Positions 1 to 9,077 are shown, numbered from the stretch's first letter. The stretch is DNA of 64,000 bases from Glycomyces sp. TRM65418 (GCF_019710475.1 NZ_JAJFAX010000006.1:248001-312000), one strand, 5' to 3'. The notes: generated by a model from the sequence alone, not told the origin. A program made the numbers and translations.

Positions 1-1255
1 CGGCGACGGATTCGCGGAAGGCAGCCATGCCGGCGAAGTAGGCGCCGCGGTGCTGGCAGACCCATCGGCCGGTGATCGCGTCGCAGTCGACGTCGGCCAC
101 GTCGGAGTTGGCGCCGCCGACGAGGTTGGGGCCCTGGTCTTTGTTGCTGTAGGAGTAGTCCGACATCTGCGAGGGGACACCGTAGTCGTAGGCCATCATG
201 TAGGCGTTGGCGAGCAGGTAGTCGCTGCCGCCGGTGAAGTAGTTGAGGTAGTTGGCGGCGTCGCCGGCCCGCGGCGTGTCGTGGTTCTGCACGAACACCT
301 GAGCCTTGTCGTCGGGCGACAGGCCCCAGCTCTCAGCGAGGTTGAGCAGATACGAGGTCTTGGAGTCACCGGCGAAGTGGTTCTTCATCCAACGCGAGAA
401 GTCGAACTGCTGGACCGTGCCCGAGCCGTAGTACTCGCTGGGTTTGATCGGCTCGTTCGAGTCCTTGGCGTAGATGACCTCATGGGTGACGTACGGGTCG
501 CCGTCGAGGCGGCCCAGGATGTTCTCCAGGTCGGCGGCGGGGATGTGCTTGGCGGCGTCGACGCGGAAGCCGACCACGCCGAGATCGAGCAGGTCCTGGA
601 GGTAGGCGGCGATGGTGGCGCGCACGTCGTCCTGCTCGGTGGCGAGGTCGTTGAGGCCGACCAGGTGGCAGTTCTGGACCTGCCAGCGGTTGGTGTAGTC
701 CGAGATCTCGCAGTAGGAGGAGCCGGTGGAGTGGAAGTCGGAGGCGTCGTAGCCGGCTGCGGGGTAGTGGAACTGGCGGTACTCGCTGCCCGCCTGGCCG
801 TGGCGGGTCGAAGTGGAACCGGCGGCCATGTGGTTGATGACGACGTCGGCGACGATGCCGACGCCTTCGGCCGCGCAGGTGTCGACCATGTTCTCGAACT
901 CGGCACGGGTGCCCAGGCGCGAGTCGAGCTTGTAGCTGACCGGCTGGTACTGGATCCACCAGTTGTCCGGTGTGTTCGTGTCGGAGGCGAGGATGTGCTC
1001 CTGGGGCGGGGAGATCTTGATGTGGGTGTAGCCCGAGTCGCCGAGGAAGTCGGTGCATTCCTGGGCGATCGAGTTCCAGTTCCACTCGAACAGCTCGATG
1101 ATCGACGAGTCGCCGGTGACGGCCGGAGCCGCAGCGGCCTCGACCTCTTGGGCGGTCGCGGGTGCGGTGACGGCGGCGAGCGCACCGGCTGCGACGGCGA
1201 AGGCACTGGCGAGCGCCGTCGCCCGTCGGCCGTGGCGTGGTTGGCTCAATGACAT
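1..1255 (-). CDS. secreted alpha-amylase (GH13), 3' end outside the window
   Basis: Hydrolyses internal alpha-1,4 links of starch outside the cell. The reading frame is open from the ATG at 1255 to the window edge (about 418 residues). Residues 1-35 form a Sec signal peptide (basic start, Ala-rich core, cleavage near ATAQ). The GH13 regions are present: DVVINH (region I), GFRVDAAKH with the nucleophile at about D233, the acid/base at about E259 in HEVIY, and FVQNHD with about D326. The C-terminal part, perhaps with a starch-binding module, lies off the left edge. Two inverted repeats upstream suggest LacI/MalR-type control. The family call is firm; exact product specificity is inferred. Confidence 0.93.
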   Translation of the reverse strand, partial: MSLSQPRHGRRATALASAFAVAAGALAAVTAPATAQEVEAAAAPAVTGDSSIIELFEWNWNSIAQECTDFLGDSGYTHIKISPPQEHILASDTNTPDNWWIQYQPVSYKLDSRLGTRAEFENMVDTCAAEGVGIVADVVINHMAAGSTSTRHGQAGSEYRQFHYPAAGYDASDFHSTGSSYCEISDYTNRWQVQNCHLVGLNDLATEQDDVRATIAAYLQDLLDLGVVGFRVDAAKHIPAADLENILGRLDGDPYVTHEVIYAKDSNEPIKPSEYYGSGTVQQFDFSRWMKNHFAGDSKTSYLLNLAESWGLSPDDKAQVFVQNHDTPRAGDAANYLNYFTGGSDYLLANAYMMAYDYGVPSQMSDYSYSNKDQGPNLVGGANSDVADVDCDAITGRWVCQHRGAYFAGMAAFRESVA

Positions 1256-1281
1256 GTGAGGGTTCTCCGTTCTAACCGTCC

Positions 1282-1348
1282 TGCAAGTTTTTGCATTCAA
1301 CGTCGTAACGGACGCATATTTGTATTGAAACTTGCGGATATTGCAAAG
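1282..1348. promoter_or_regulatory. two TTGC/GCAA inverted repeats upstream of the amylase gene
   Basis: A perfect 5-bp inverted repeat, TGCAA-gttt-TTGCA, sits at 1282-1295. A second dyad, TTGC-N7-GCAA, lies at 1332-1346. Both are in the short region upstream of the amylase start. Repeated TTGCA half-sites upstream of actinomycete amylase genes are the usual targets of MalR-like LacI-family repressors, so maltose/starch control is the likely role. No regulator gene for it is in this window. Confidence 0.5.
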
Positions 1349-1579
1349 AGTATGCAGGCGCCTGTGCGATGTCAAGCACCGATCGTGTGCGGCCATGCCT
1401 CGGTCGGGAGAGCGACACCTCCGTCCTCCTGAGAGTGCGAACTCGGCTTCAGGTCCGCCATCGCCTGCTGGCCGCGCCTTCGCTGCTGGCCATGGCGGAT
1501 CTCAGGGATGATCTGCGCCGTTTGCTGCTGGCAGAGCGCGGCTGCGGTCGTCCCTTGATTCCCTCGCTCGAGGCCGCGT

Positions 1580-2665
1580 TCAGCGGCGCTTCGGCTCGGC
1601 GAGGGCGATGACCGGGTGCTGCCCGGACAGGCTGAGTTGATGGCGCTCGACGAGGTTCCAAGCCGATCGCTCGGTCTCGAAGTCGCGCAACAGCTCCGGC
1701 GGCACCAGGCACACGAGCCGCCCGTCTGCGGCGATGACCCGCCGCCACGCTGCCAAGAGCGCGGGGAAGCGCTGCACCGTGGCGACCTGGCGTCCCCAAG
1801 CCGGATTGGTCACGATCCGGTCGATGCTGCCGGTGGGCATCGGCAGCCGGGCGGCATTGGACTTCGTGAACGCGATGCCGGTGAGGTGCTGCGCGTTGCG
1901 CGCAGCAGCGGCGAGTGCCTCCGCGTTGAGGTCTGAACCGATGAAGTCGCTGCTGGGAGCGAGTCCTCGGGCCTCGACGAGGATCGTTCCGGCTCCGCAG
2001 CAGGGATCAAGGACGGTCATCCCCGTTTCAATCCCGGCGAGCCGGGCCGTGGCCGCCGCGACCGGCGGGTGCAGCGTGCCGGGAATCGATGCGGTCTTCC
2101 AGGCCCGGCGGTGGAGAGGCGGGCGACGGCCCCGGTAGCCGAGCAGGAGCCCCTCGGGCGACAGCACCGCGCGCCATTCGGCGGCACCGACCGGAGGCCG
2201 GTTGCCGCCGCTGCGGGAGGCGAACCGGGCGCCGAGCCGCTCGGACAGAAATGAGCCGATCACGTCCTCGAGGTCATGTCGGTTGTAGGTGCGCCGACCG
2301 ATCATCGATGCCGAGACGGTGAGCACCGGATCGCCGCGCTCGAAGTCGGACTTGGCCGGCTTCAGGTCGGCGGCGTCGAGCAGAGGGCGCAGGCGCTGCA
2401 GATCCGCTTTGGTGGGACCGGGGTCGACGGTCTGTGCTATCTGAATGAGCAGGTCGTCGACCGTACGAGGACGATCGGCCGAGCAAAGCTCCGGAGCAGT
2501 GAGCAGTACCTGGCGCTTCTGGACGGAAACGACTCGGCACCCGAGTTCGGTGAGTTCTGCCGCTGTGATGTGCTCGAGTCCGTGGACCGTGCTAGCAAAG
2601 AGATTCCGCTGTTCCGGTGTTTCGGGCGTGGACGGGCCCACCGTCGAAGGACGGTTTGGTGACAT
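1580..2665 (-). CDS. THUMP-domain RNA (guanine-N2) methyltransferase
   Basis: A 361-residue SAM-dependent RNA methyltransferase of the Trm14/RlmL-like group. The N-terminal half (about residues 20-150) has the THUMP and ferredoxin-like layout that binds tRNA or rRNA. The C-terminal Rossmann domain has motif I at 219-227 (LDPCCGAGT), the acidic motif at about 244 (GSDLN) and the catalytic TNPAW at 286-290, typical of N2-guanine or N6-adenine methylation. The ATG at 2665 has a GGGAG ribosome site about 8 bases upstream. It is a single gene pointing toward the amylase. Which RNA and which base it modifies cannot be told from sequence. Confidence 0.82.
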   Translation of the reverse strand: MSPNRPSTVGPSTPETPEQRNLFASTVHGLEHITAAELTELGCRVVSVQKRQVLLTAPELCSADRPRTVDDLLIQIAQTVDPGPTKADLQRLRPLLDAADLKPAKSDFERGDPVLTVSASMIGRRTYNRHDLEDVIGSFLSERLGARFASRSGGNRPPVGAAEWRAVLSPEGLLLGYRGRRPPLHRRAWKTASIPGTLHPPVAAATARLAGIETGMTVLDPCCGAGTILVEARGLAPSSDFIGSDLNAEALAAAARNAQHLTGIAFTKSNAARLPMPTGSIDRIVTNPAWGRQVATVQRFPALLAAWRRVIAADGRLVCLVPPELLRDFETERSAWNLVERHQLSLSGQHPVIALAEPKRR

Positions 2666-3153
2666 GACAAGGCTCCCGGTGAGCGATCTGGAGCGGTGGG
2701 CAGCCGCACCACATCGCTAGCCACGGGGTTTCCCTCTGGACGGCTAGCGGAGCGCTAACCGAGGCGGAAGAAGCTGCATGTCACGGCGCCATGCTAACTC
2801 ACCCGAAGGAGGCCCTTGCATCGGCTTGCGCGGTCCAGGGCTCGGGGCGTGAGACTGCAGAAGAGTCAGGTCGTATCGCCGGCGTGCTCCGCGTGGCCGC
2901 GAGCGTGACGTTCCGATTCCCAGCAAACGTGCCTGGGGGCATGCGGGTAGCCGTGTTCGTCGGAGTTCGCTTCATCGGTGAGGCACGTGAAACCGTCGAG
3001 ATTGAGCCCATGCTGGTATCCGACTGGCGAATTGGCGGTTCAGGACGGGGGGACGTCATCCAATACTGGCTCCCCACGCGCTGGACGGGCAAGAGCTACA
3101 CGAGGAGTTCTTATTCGCCGACGATTGCGAGACCGTCGCCAGGGGGTGGGCGA
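2666..3153. other. gene-free stretch
   Basis: About 490 bases upstream of the methyltransferase. Open frames exist on both strands but show no recognisable domain and no consistent codon bias. I see no gene, RNA or clear repeat here. It adjoins two gene remnants and is probably eroded sequence. Confidence 0.4.
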
Positions 3154-3465
3154 TCAGGCTCTGGGGACGTCGGCCGGCGTCGCGCCGAGCCTGCGCGCCG
3201 CCTTTGCTCCGAGGCTGGTGTCGATGTGGCGGCGCATGATGTCGGCGGCGCCTTCGGTGTCGCCGGCTACGACACAGTCGACGAGCGCCTGGTTCTCGTG
3301 TGTCTTCTGGTCGCGTTCCGCTTGGCTGCGAACCACTTCGAGTCCGAGGCGCCGGTAGCGGTCGGCCTTGTCCCACAGGCCGTCGAGGGTGTTGATGAGC
3401 AGGTCGTTGTGGGACGCGCGGTAGACGGTGGCGTGGAAGTGGCGGTGCGCGACGAGGTCGACCAC
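3154..3465 (-). pseudogene. remnant of a GntR (FadR/FCD) transcriptional regulator
   Basis: The translated strand carries the C-terminal FCD ligand-binding domain: HFHATVYRASHN with its metal-binding-type histidines, then DGLWDKADRYRRL, HENQALVDCVVAGD and MRRHIDTSL. The N-terminal winged-helix DNA-binding domain is missing; upstream the frame runs into unrelated sequence near 3466-3540. A usual FadR-group protein has about 230 residues and here only about 104 are recognisable. It is therefore a decapitated remnant, lying head to head with a GH78 fragment. Confidence 0.75.
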
Positions 3466-3539
3466 GGTGGAAGTCCGCCGGGACCGTGTGGAAAGCCAGC
3501 GGGAGTCCACTCTGCTGGAATCCTGGGACGCCGACGCGC

Positions 3540-3847
3540 GCTCACGGAACTACTACTACTTCTTGGGCTCTGTTGCGGCATGGATCCAGCAGAGGGTCGG
3601 CGGCCTGCGCCTCCTGGACCCTGGTTGGCAGAGGTTTGAGGTAGCTCCGATCGACGATCCACGAGTCACCCGTGCCGGCATTAGCCACCGGACACCGCTC
3701 GGTGAAGCGGCGGTCCAATGGGAGCACGGACCTGGTGGTTGGAAGGTCATCGTCGATGTGCCCCAGGGAGCGACGGCATGCGTCTTCATCGCCAATGCGC
3801 ATCGCGAGCTCACTGCAGGCCATCATGTCCTTCACCTCGACGGATGA
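3540..3847 (+). pseudogene. C-terminal remnant of an alpha-L-rhamnosidase (GH78)
   Basis: From about NYYYFLGSVAAWIQQRV to the TGA at 3845-3847 the protein matches the end of a GH78 alpha-L-rhamnosidase: the last helix of the (alpha/alpha)6 barrel, then the C-terminal beta-sandwich (DPGWQRFEVAP, SHRTPLGEAAVQWE, VDVPQGATACVFI). Only about 100 of the usual 900 or so residues remain, with no start and no catalytic acids, so it is dead. The break next to a GntR remnant suggests that one deletion removed the front halves of two divergent genes. Confidence 0.78.
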
Positions 3848-4032
3848 GCTGGTGCCCGTTACTGGCACGCCGACCCGCGCAATCTGTTCGGCCAACGCGC
3901 TTCTATGCCGAACGCTTTGCCGCTGAACATCGCGGCCGCAACCACTGAGAGTTCGAGAGCCAATTTGAGGGCTCGGTGGCTCGTGATTGGTGCCCTCGGC
4001 GGTGTCGCCGCTTATTAGAGTCGACGTTCGAC

Positions 4033-4833
4033 TCAGTCCGTGTCGGGGTTGATCGTCGCGGCCGCGGCGATGATGACGTGGACGCCCGCGTCGGAGAACG
4101 GCAGGAGCTGCTTGTTGGTGGCGCCGTCGTCGGTGATGAGGGTCCAGTCCTCGCCGAGGCGGGTCCAGGCGTGGAACGGCGCGATCCCCAGCTTGGAGCT
4201 GTCCGCGAGGACGACGACCTCGTCGCTGGCGCGCACCATAAGCTCCTTGAGGCGGGCCTGCTCGCGGTCGGCCTCGCAGATGCCGCGCTGCGCGTCGACG
4301 CCGTCGGCCCCGAGGAAGACCTTGTCGAAGGTCATCCGTTCGAGCGCGGCCTCGGCGATCGGGCCGACCATGCTGTCGCTCATGGTGCGCAGACGCCCCC
4401 CGAGACATTCGACGACGACCCCCGGTGCGGACGAGAGGGCCTGCATCGTGTGGAGGGCGGCGGTGACCACGGTGAGTGGGCCGCGATCGTGCACGGCGTG
4501 AGCGAGTTGGAGGACCGTGGAGCCGCCGTCGAAGAGCAGGACCTCGCCGTCGTCGATGAGTTCGGCCGCCCGTGCGCTGACGGCAGTCTTCTGGGCGGTC
4601 GACTCCTGCAGGCGCTCGCGCAGCGACGACTCCGGATGGGCGACCGCCGGGATGGCGCCGCCGTAGGTCCGCGCGAGGCGTCCGTCGGCGTGCAGGCGGG
4701 CCAGATCCCGGCGGATGGTCGAAGGCGAGATGCCGAACTGCTCGGCGAGTTCTTCCACAGAGGCAAGTCCAGTGCGCGAAGCGAGTTCGACGATCAACTC
4801 GCGGCGCCGTGCGGCCGAAGGCGGCTTCTCCAT
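4033..4833 (-). CDS. DeoR-family transcriptional repressor of the acid-sugar operon
   Basis: A 266-residue DeoR regulator. A winged HTH lies at residues 12-60 (EELAEQFGISPSTIRRDLARL, then the TYGGAI turn). The C-terminal DeoRC sugar-phosphate sensor has the typical LLFDGGST, LGADGVD and ADSSKLG segments. I chose the ATG at 4833; an upstream in-frame GTG at 4848 is possible. It is divergent from the transporter at 4970, and a perfect 15-bp inverted repeat lies between them. It most likely represses that operon and is released by a phosphorylated acid-sugar intermediate; the ligand is inference. Confidence 0.88.
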   Translation of the reverse strand: MEKPPSAARRRELIVELASRTGLASVEELAEQFGISPSTIRRDLARLHADGRLARTYGGAIPAVAHPESSLRERLQESTAQKTAVSARAAELIDDGEVLLFDGGSTVLQLAHAVHDRGPLTVVTAALHTMQALSSAPGVVVECLGGRLRTMSDSMVGPIAEAALERMTFDKVFLGADGVDAQRGICEADREQARLKELMVRASDEVVVLADSSKLGIAPFHAWTRLGEDWTLITDDGATNKQLLPFSDAGVHVIIAAAATINPDTD

Positions 4834-4866
4834 GCGATCAGCGTACACAATCCGCCGACTCCTGAA

Positions 4867-4902
4867 TGCGCGAATCGCGCATCTACTTGCGCGATTCGCG
4901 CA
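4867..4902. promoter_or_regulatory. perfect inverted repeat, probable DeoR operator
   Basis: Two 15-bp arms (4867-4881 and 4888-4902), each TGCGCGAATCGCGCA or its exact complement, are separated by 6 bp. Each arm is itself almost palindromic. The site lies midway between the DeoR gene and the transporter, about 70 bp before the transporter ATG, as expected for a repressor controlling both directions. Confidence 0.75.
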
Positions 4903-4969
4903 ATATGGCGTATGGTGGTGCGCACTGCGGGCGTGACGCCCGTCGAGCCCCCCGTCAAAGGAGACAGCA

Positions 4970-6376
4970 GTGGCATCGCAGACCGCAACCGCGGCCGAAC
5001 CGTTCGACCCCTACGCCCTCGACCCCGCCAACGTGATGGAACCTCCGCGCACGCTGCGCAAACGATTCCGCTACCTCGGTCCGGGCCTCATCCTCTCCGC
5101 CGCCGTCGTCGGCTCCGGCGAACTGATCACGACCACCGCGCTCGGATCGCAGGCCGGCTTCGTCCTGCTCTGGCTCGTGGTCGTCTCGACCGCGGTCAAG
5201 GTGTGGGTCCAGGTCGAACTCGCGACCTGGTCGATCCTCACCGGCCAGACCGCCGTCCAGGGCTTCGCGCAAGTCAAACCGCGCACTCGGCGCGGCAGCT
5301 GGGTGACGCTGCTGTGGATCGTCATGGACTTCGCGAAGATCCTCCAGCGCGGCGGCATCATCGGCGGGGTCGCGGCCTGCCTGTCCATCATGTTCCCCGT
5401 CATGGGCGAGCCGCTGGAATTCCCGTCGCTCGCGTTCTGGACCGGCATCGCGCTCGTCGCCACCGTGGCGCTCCTGATCACCAGCAAGTACGGCGTCATC
5501 GAGCGGCTCGCCTTCGTCTCGGTCGTGCTGTTCACCCTGATCACCGTCGCGCTGGCGCTCGGGCTGCCGGTGACGCCGTTCTCGTACTCGGCCGACGACG
5601 TGCTGGGCGGCCTCTCGTTCGCGCTCCCGGTGGCCGCCATCGGCTTCGCGGTGGCGATGTTCGGGCTCACCGGCGTGGGCGCCGACGAGATGACGACCTA
5701 CACGTTCTGGGTCCTGGAGAAGGGCTACGGGCGCTGGACCGGGCCGGACGACGGCACCGAGGAGCGCGCGGTCCGCGCCGAGGGCTGGATCAAGGTCATG
5801 CGGCTCGACGCGCTCGTCTCCTGGCTCACGTGCACCCTCTGCACGCTGTCGTTCTACGTCATCGGTGCGGCGGTGCTGCATCCGCAGGGCCTGGTCCCGG
5901 AGGGCAACGAGATGATCTCGACCCTCTCGCGGATGTACACCGACCTGCTCGGATCCTGGGCGCAGTGGGTGTTCCTCATCGGCGCGTTCTTCGTCCTGTG
6001 GTCGACCTTCGTCGCCTCGACGGCCTCGGTGCCGCGGTTGTGGACGAACACCCTCGGCGTGCTGGGCGTCTTCGACTGGTCGAACGTGCGCGTCCGCGAG
6101 CGGATCATCCGCGTGCTCACGATCTGCTACCCCGTCATCTGGGCGGCGAGCTTCCTCATCGTGCAGTCGCCGGTCCTCATGGTCATGATCGGCGGCATCG
6201 CCTCCGGCCTCTTCCTCATCGCGGTCGTCATCGCCGTGTGGGTCCTGCGTCGGCAGGTCGATCGCCGCTACCGTCGAAGCCCGGTCTGGACGGTCATGCT
6301 GACGGTGTCGAGCGTGGCCATCGGGCTGCTCGGGACCTACACGGTCGCGACCATCTTCGGATTCACGATCGGCTGA
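4970..6376 (+). CDS. Nramp-fold transporter lacking the metal-site motif
   Basis: A 468-residue membrane protein with about 11 hydrophobic segments and the Nramp family outline (GPGLILSAAVVGSGE in TM1, QAGFVLLWLVVVSTAVKVWVQ, about residues 36-80). Canonical Nramp metal transporters carry DPGN in TM1 and MPH in TM6. Here the TM1 position reads VVGSGE (46-51) and TM6 reads AMFGLTGVGADEMTTYTFW (229-247), so manganese or iron transport by the usual site is unlikely. It is the first gene of an acid-sugar catabolic operon, 10 bp from the next gene, so import of the acid substrate is a reasonable inference. The ATG at 4970 follows an AAAGGAGA ribosome site. Confidence 0.82.
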   Translation: MASQTATAAEPFDPYALDPANVMEPPRTLRKRFRYLGPGLILSAAVVGSGELITTTALGSQAGFVLLWLVVVSTAVKVWVQVELATWSILTGQTAVQGFAQVKPRTRRGSWVTLLWIVMDFAKILQRGGIIGGVAACLSIMFPVMGEPLEFPSLAFWTGIALVATVALLITSKYGVIERLAFVSVVLFTLITVALALGLPVTPFSYSADDVLGGLSFALPVAAIGFAVAMFGLTGVGADEMTTYTFWVLEKGYGRWTGPDDGTEERAVRAEGWIKVMRLDALVSWLTCTLCTLSFYVIGAAVLHPQGLVPEGNEMISTLSRMYTDLLGSWAQWVFLIGAFFVLWSTFVASTASVPRLWTNTLGVLGVFDWSNVRVRERIIRVLTICYPVIWAASFLIVQSPVLMVMIGGIASGLFLIAVVIAVWVLRRQVDRRYRRSPVWTVMLTVSSVAIGLLGTYTVATIFGFTIG

Positions 6377-6386
6377 GAGGGAGCAC

Positions 6387-7346
6387 ATGCGAGTACTCGT
6401 CACGACCCCGACCTTCGGCGCGCAGTCGCCTGACCCGTGGTCGGTGCTGTCGGACGCCGGGATCGAAGCCGTGCGCCCCGGCGCGGCCCACCCGCTCGAC
6501 GCCGGCGCACTCGCCCGGGAGGCCGAAGGCTGCGACGCCCTCATCGTCGGCCTGGACGACGTGCGCGGAGCGGTCCTGGAGTCGCCGACCTTGAAGGTGA
6601 TCGCCAAGCACGGCGTCGGGGTCGACAACATCGACGTGGAAGCCGCTGCGGCGAAGGGCATCACCGTCGTCAACGCGCCCGGCTCCAATGCCGGCGGCGT
6701 CGCCGACCTGACGTTCGCGCTCATCCTCGCGGTCGCGCGGCGCCTCCCCGAAGCCGACGCGTCCTGCCGCCGCGGCGAGTGGCACCGGTTCCCTGGCATC
6801 GAACTCGCGGGAAAGACCCTCGCCATTCTCGGCTACGGTCGCATCGGACGCGCCGTCGCCATGCGCGCGAAGGCATTCGGACTCAATGTCGTCGCCTACG
6901 ATCCCTTCGTGCCCGCTGACGCCTTCGGCGACCACGCGCGGCCCGTCGGTCTCGACGAGGCTCTGGCCGCGGCCGACATCGTCTCGCTCCACCTGCCCGG
7001 CGGCGGGCCCCCGGTCCTCGACCGCGAGGCGCTGGAGTCGCTGCGTGCCGGCACGATCGTCGTCAACGCCGCCCGCGGCGACCTCGTCGACGAGACCGCG
7101 CTCGCCGAGCTGCTCGAAACCGGTCGGCTCGGCGGCGCGGCGCTCGACGCCACCGCCGTCGAGCCGCTGCCCGCCGATAGCCCGCTGCTGCGCGCGCCCA
7201 ACCTCATCCTCACACCCCACATTGGCGCTCAGACCGACCTCGCCAACCGCGCCATGGGCGTGCTCGTCGCCGAGGACGTCGTCCGCGTCCTGCGCGGAGC
7301 AACGCCGCGCAACCCCGTGGCCCCCAAGGAAGGACACACTCCATGA
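6387..7346 (+). CDS. D-2-hydroxyacid dehydrogenase (SerA-like)
   Basis: A 319-residue NAD-dependent dehydrogenase of the phosphoglycerate-dehydrogenase superfamily. The Rossmann fold has LGYGRIGRA at 149-156 followed by YDPF. The catalytic set is R230 (NAARGD), E259 (VEPLP) and H278 (TPHIG). It lacks the C-terminal ACT domain of biosynthetic SerA, so a catabolic role, oxidising or reducing a 2-hydroxy acid or sugar acid, fits the operon. A GAGGG ribosome site precedes the ATG and the stop overlaps the next gene by 4 bp (ATGA), implying translational coupling. Confidence 0.87.
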   Translation: MRVLVTTPTFGAQSPDPWSVLSDAGIEAVRPGAAHPLDAGALAREAEGCDALIVGLDDVRGAVLESPTLKVIAKHGVGVDNIDVEAAAAKGITVVNAPGSNAGGVADLTFALILAVARRLPEADASCRRGEWHRFPGIELAGKTLAILGYGRIGRAVAMRAKAFGLNVVAYDPFVPADAFGDHARPVGLDEALAAADIVSLHLPGGGPPVLDREALESLRAGTIVVNAARGDLVDETALAELLETGRLGGAALDATAVEPLPADSPLLRAPNLILTPHIGAQTDLANRAMGVLVAEDVVRVLRGATPRNPVAPKEGHTP

Positions 7347-8302
7347 CCACCACACCGCCATTCGGCCCGGTCGTGCTCGGCTCGATGACGTTCGGCGACA
7401 CCGTGGACGAGACGGCCGCGGCCGAGATCCTCGCGCTCGCCGCCGAGGCCGGCGTCCGGATGATCGACACCGCCAACGCCTACGCGGGCGGCGAGACCGA
7501 GCGGATGCTCAACCGCCTGTTGGCCGCCGACCCGGACCGCTTCCTGATCGCCACCAAAGCCGGCATGCCGCACCCGGACGCCGACGGCCGCCCGCTCCTT
7601 TCTCCCGCCGCGCTGCGCGCGAGCCTCGAAGGCAGCCTGAAGCGGCTCGGACGCGACCGCGTCGACCTGTTCTACCTGCACCAGCCCGACCGCGAGACGC
7701 CGATCGAGCAGACGCTCACCGCGGTCGGTGAGCTCCTGGCCGAGGGCGTCATCGGCGCCTACGGCGTCTCGAACTACGCGGCATGGCAGATCGCCCAGAT
7801 TCAGGCGACCGCCGATCGCCTTGTCATTGCACGGCCCGTCGTCGCCCAACAGCTCTACAACCTCGTCGCCCGCGGCATCGAGGCCGAGTACGCCGAGTTC
7901 GCACAGTCCACCGGGGTGTCCACGATGGTCTACAACCCGCTCGGCGGCGGCATGCTGGTCGGCAGGCACCGCTTCGCCGAGCGCCCCACCGAAGGACGCT
8001 TCGTGACCTCGCGGCTCGCCACGATGTACACCGACCGGTACTGGAACGAGCAGCTGTTCGCCGCGATCGAGGCACTGGCGCGGATCGCCGAGGACGCTGG
8101 GATCTCGCTCGTCGAGCTCTCACTGCGCTGGCTCGTCGGCAAGCCCGTCACCGACGCGGTCCTCGTCGGCGGCTCGGCCCCGCACCAGATCGACTCGAAC
8201 CTCGCCCTGCTCGCCAAAGGACCACTGCCCCAGGACGTCGTCGCCGCGTGCGACGAGGTGGGGCGGACGCTGCGCGGCCCGATGCCCGCCTACAACCGAT
8301 GA
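7343..8302 (+). CDS. aldo/keto reductase
   Basis: A 319-residue NADP(H)-dependent (beta/alpha)8 oxidoreductase. The catalytic tetrad is visible: Asp in MIDTANAY, Tyr in NAYAGGETE, Lys in IATKAG and His in FYLHQPD. The nucleotide-binding end has SLRWLVGKPVTDAVLVGGS. The start overlaps the preceding gene by 4 bp. In this operon it may reduce an aldehyde released by the aldolase, or oxidise a lactone or sugar precursor; the substrate is not shown by sequence. Confidence 0.87.
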   Translation: MTTTPPFGPVVLGSMTFGDTVDETAAAEILALAAEAGVRMIDTANAYAGGETERMLNRLLAADPDRFLIATKAGMPHPDADGRPLLSPAALRASLEGSLKRLGRDRVDLFYLHQPDRETPIEQTLTAVGELLAEGVIGAYGVSNYAAWQIAQIQATADRLVIARPVVAQQLYNLVARGIEAEYAEFAQSTGVSTMVYNPLGGGMLVGRHRFAERPTEGRFVTSRLATMYTDRYWNEQLFAAIEALARIAEDAGISLVELSLRWLVGKPVTDAVLVGGSAPHQIDSNLALLAKGPLPQDVVAACDEVGRTLRGPMPAYNR

Positions 8303-8313
8303 GAAGAGACGAC

Positions 8314-9069
8314 ATGCACCATTCATCCTTCGTGGACACCATGCGCGACGGCGGCACCGCGGTCGGCTACTGGACCGTGCTCGACTCGCCCGTCGCGACC
8401 GAGCGGGTCTCGATGACCGGCTACGACTACATCGGCATCGACGCCCAGCACGGGCTGATGGGCTACGACGGCGTCCTGCGCAACCTCATGGCGGTCGACG
8501 CCGGGCGCGGCGCGGCAGGCGTCGTCCGCGTGGCGGCGAACGATCCCGTCTGCATCGGTCAGGCACTGGACGCCGGGGCCCTGGGTGTCATCGTGCCGCT
8601 GATCGACACCGTTGCCGACGCGGCTGCCGCGGTCCAGGCCGCGCGATACGCCGGGCGGCGCTCGTACGGTCCGATGCGGTCCGGCCTCCGCGTCGGACCG
8701 CGCCCCGCCGACGCTGATCGCCAGATCCTCGTGTTCGTCATGATCGAGACCGAGGAGGGGCTCGCGAACGTTGAGGAGATCGCACGGGTGGACGGCGTCG
8801 ATGGCCTCTACATCGGCCCCTCCGACCTCATGCTGGCGGTCGGCGGCGCATACCCCGGCGATCCCGAGCACACCGACGCGCTCGAAGCCGCCGTCGAGCG
8901 CACGCGCACGGCGGCAAACGCGGCCGGGATCGTCCCGGCCATCCACACCCTCGACGGGGCGGCCGCCCGTCGCAGGCTTGCGGCCGGCTTCCGCATGGTC
9001 ACGATCGCCTCGGACCTGACCCACCTCGAAGCGGCCGCTCGCAGCCACCTCGCGGCCGCGAAGGAGTGA
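8314..9069 (+). CDS. HpcH/HpaI-family aldolase
   Basis: A 251-residue class II pyruvate aldolase. Family landmarks are IGIDAQHGLMGYD, RSYGPMRSG (the YGP segment), VMIETEEGLANVEEI with the metal-binding glutamate, and DGLYIGPSDLML with the second metal ligand. It should cleave a 2-keto-3-deoxy acid to pyruvate and an aldehyde. The ATG at 8314 has an AGAAGAG ribosome site 5 bases upstream; an alternative ATG at 8299 overlaps the stop of the previous gene but lacks such a site. It sits between the reductase and the kinase in one transcription unit. Confidence 0.85.
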   Translation: MHHSSFVDTMRDGGTAVGYWTVLDSPVATERVSMTGYDYIGIDAQHGLMGYDGVLRNLMAVDAGRGAAGVVRVAANDPVCIGQALDAGALGVIVPLIDTVADAAAAVQAARYAGRRSYGPMRSGLRVGPRPADADRQILVFVMIETEEGLANVEEIARVDGVDGLYIGPSDLMLAVGGAYPGDPEHTDALEAAVERTRTAANAAGIVPAIHTLDGAAARRRLAAGFRMVTIASDLTHLEAAARSHLAAAKE

Positions 9070-9077
9070 GGACCGCG

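Noticed and set aside
3976..6594. 872-codon open frame overlapping the DeoR and transporter genes
   Set aside because: It is an Arg/Ala/Gly-rich shadow of real genes on other frames, common in 70% GC DNA; no domain.
4955..6826. 623-codon frame antisense to the transporter and dehydrogenase
   Set aside because: Low-complexity His/Arg/Asp composition, opposite a clear membrane protein; an antisense shadow.
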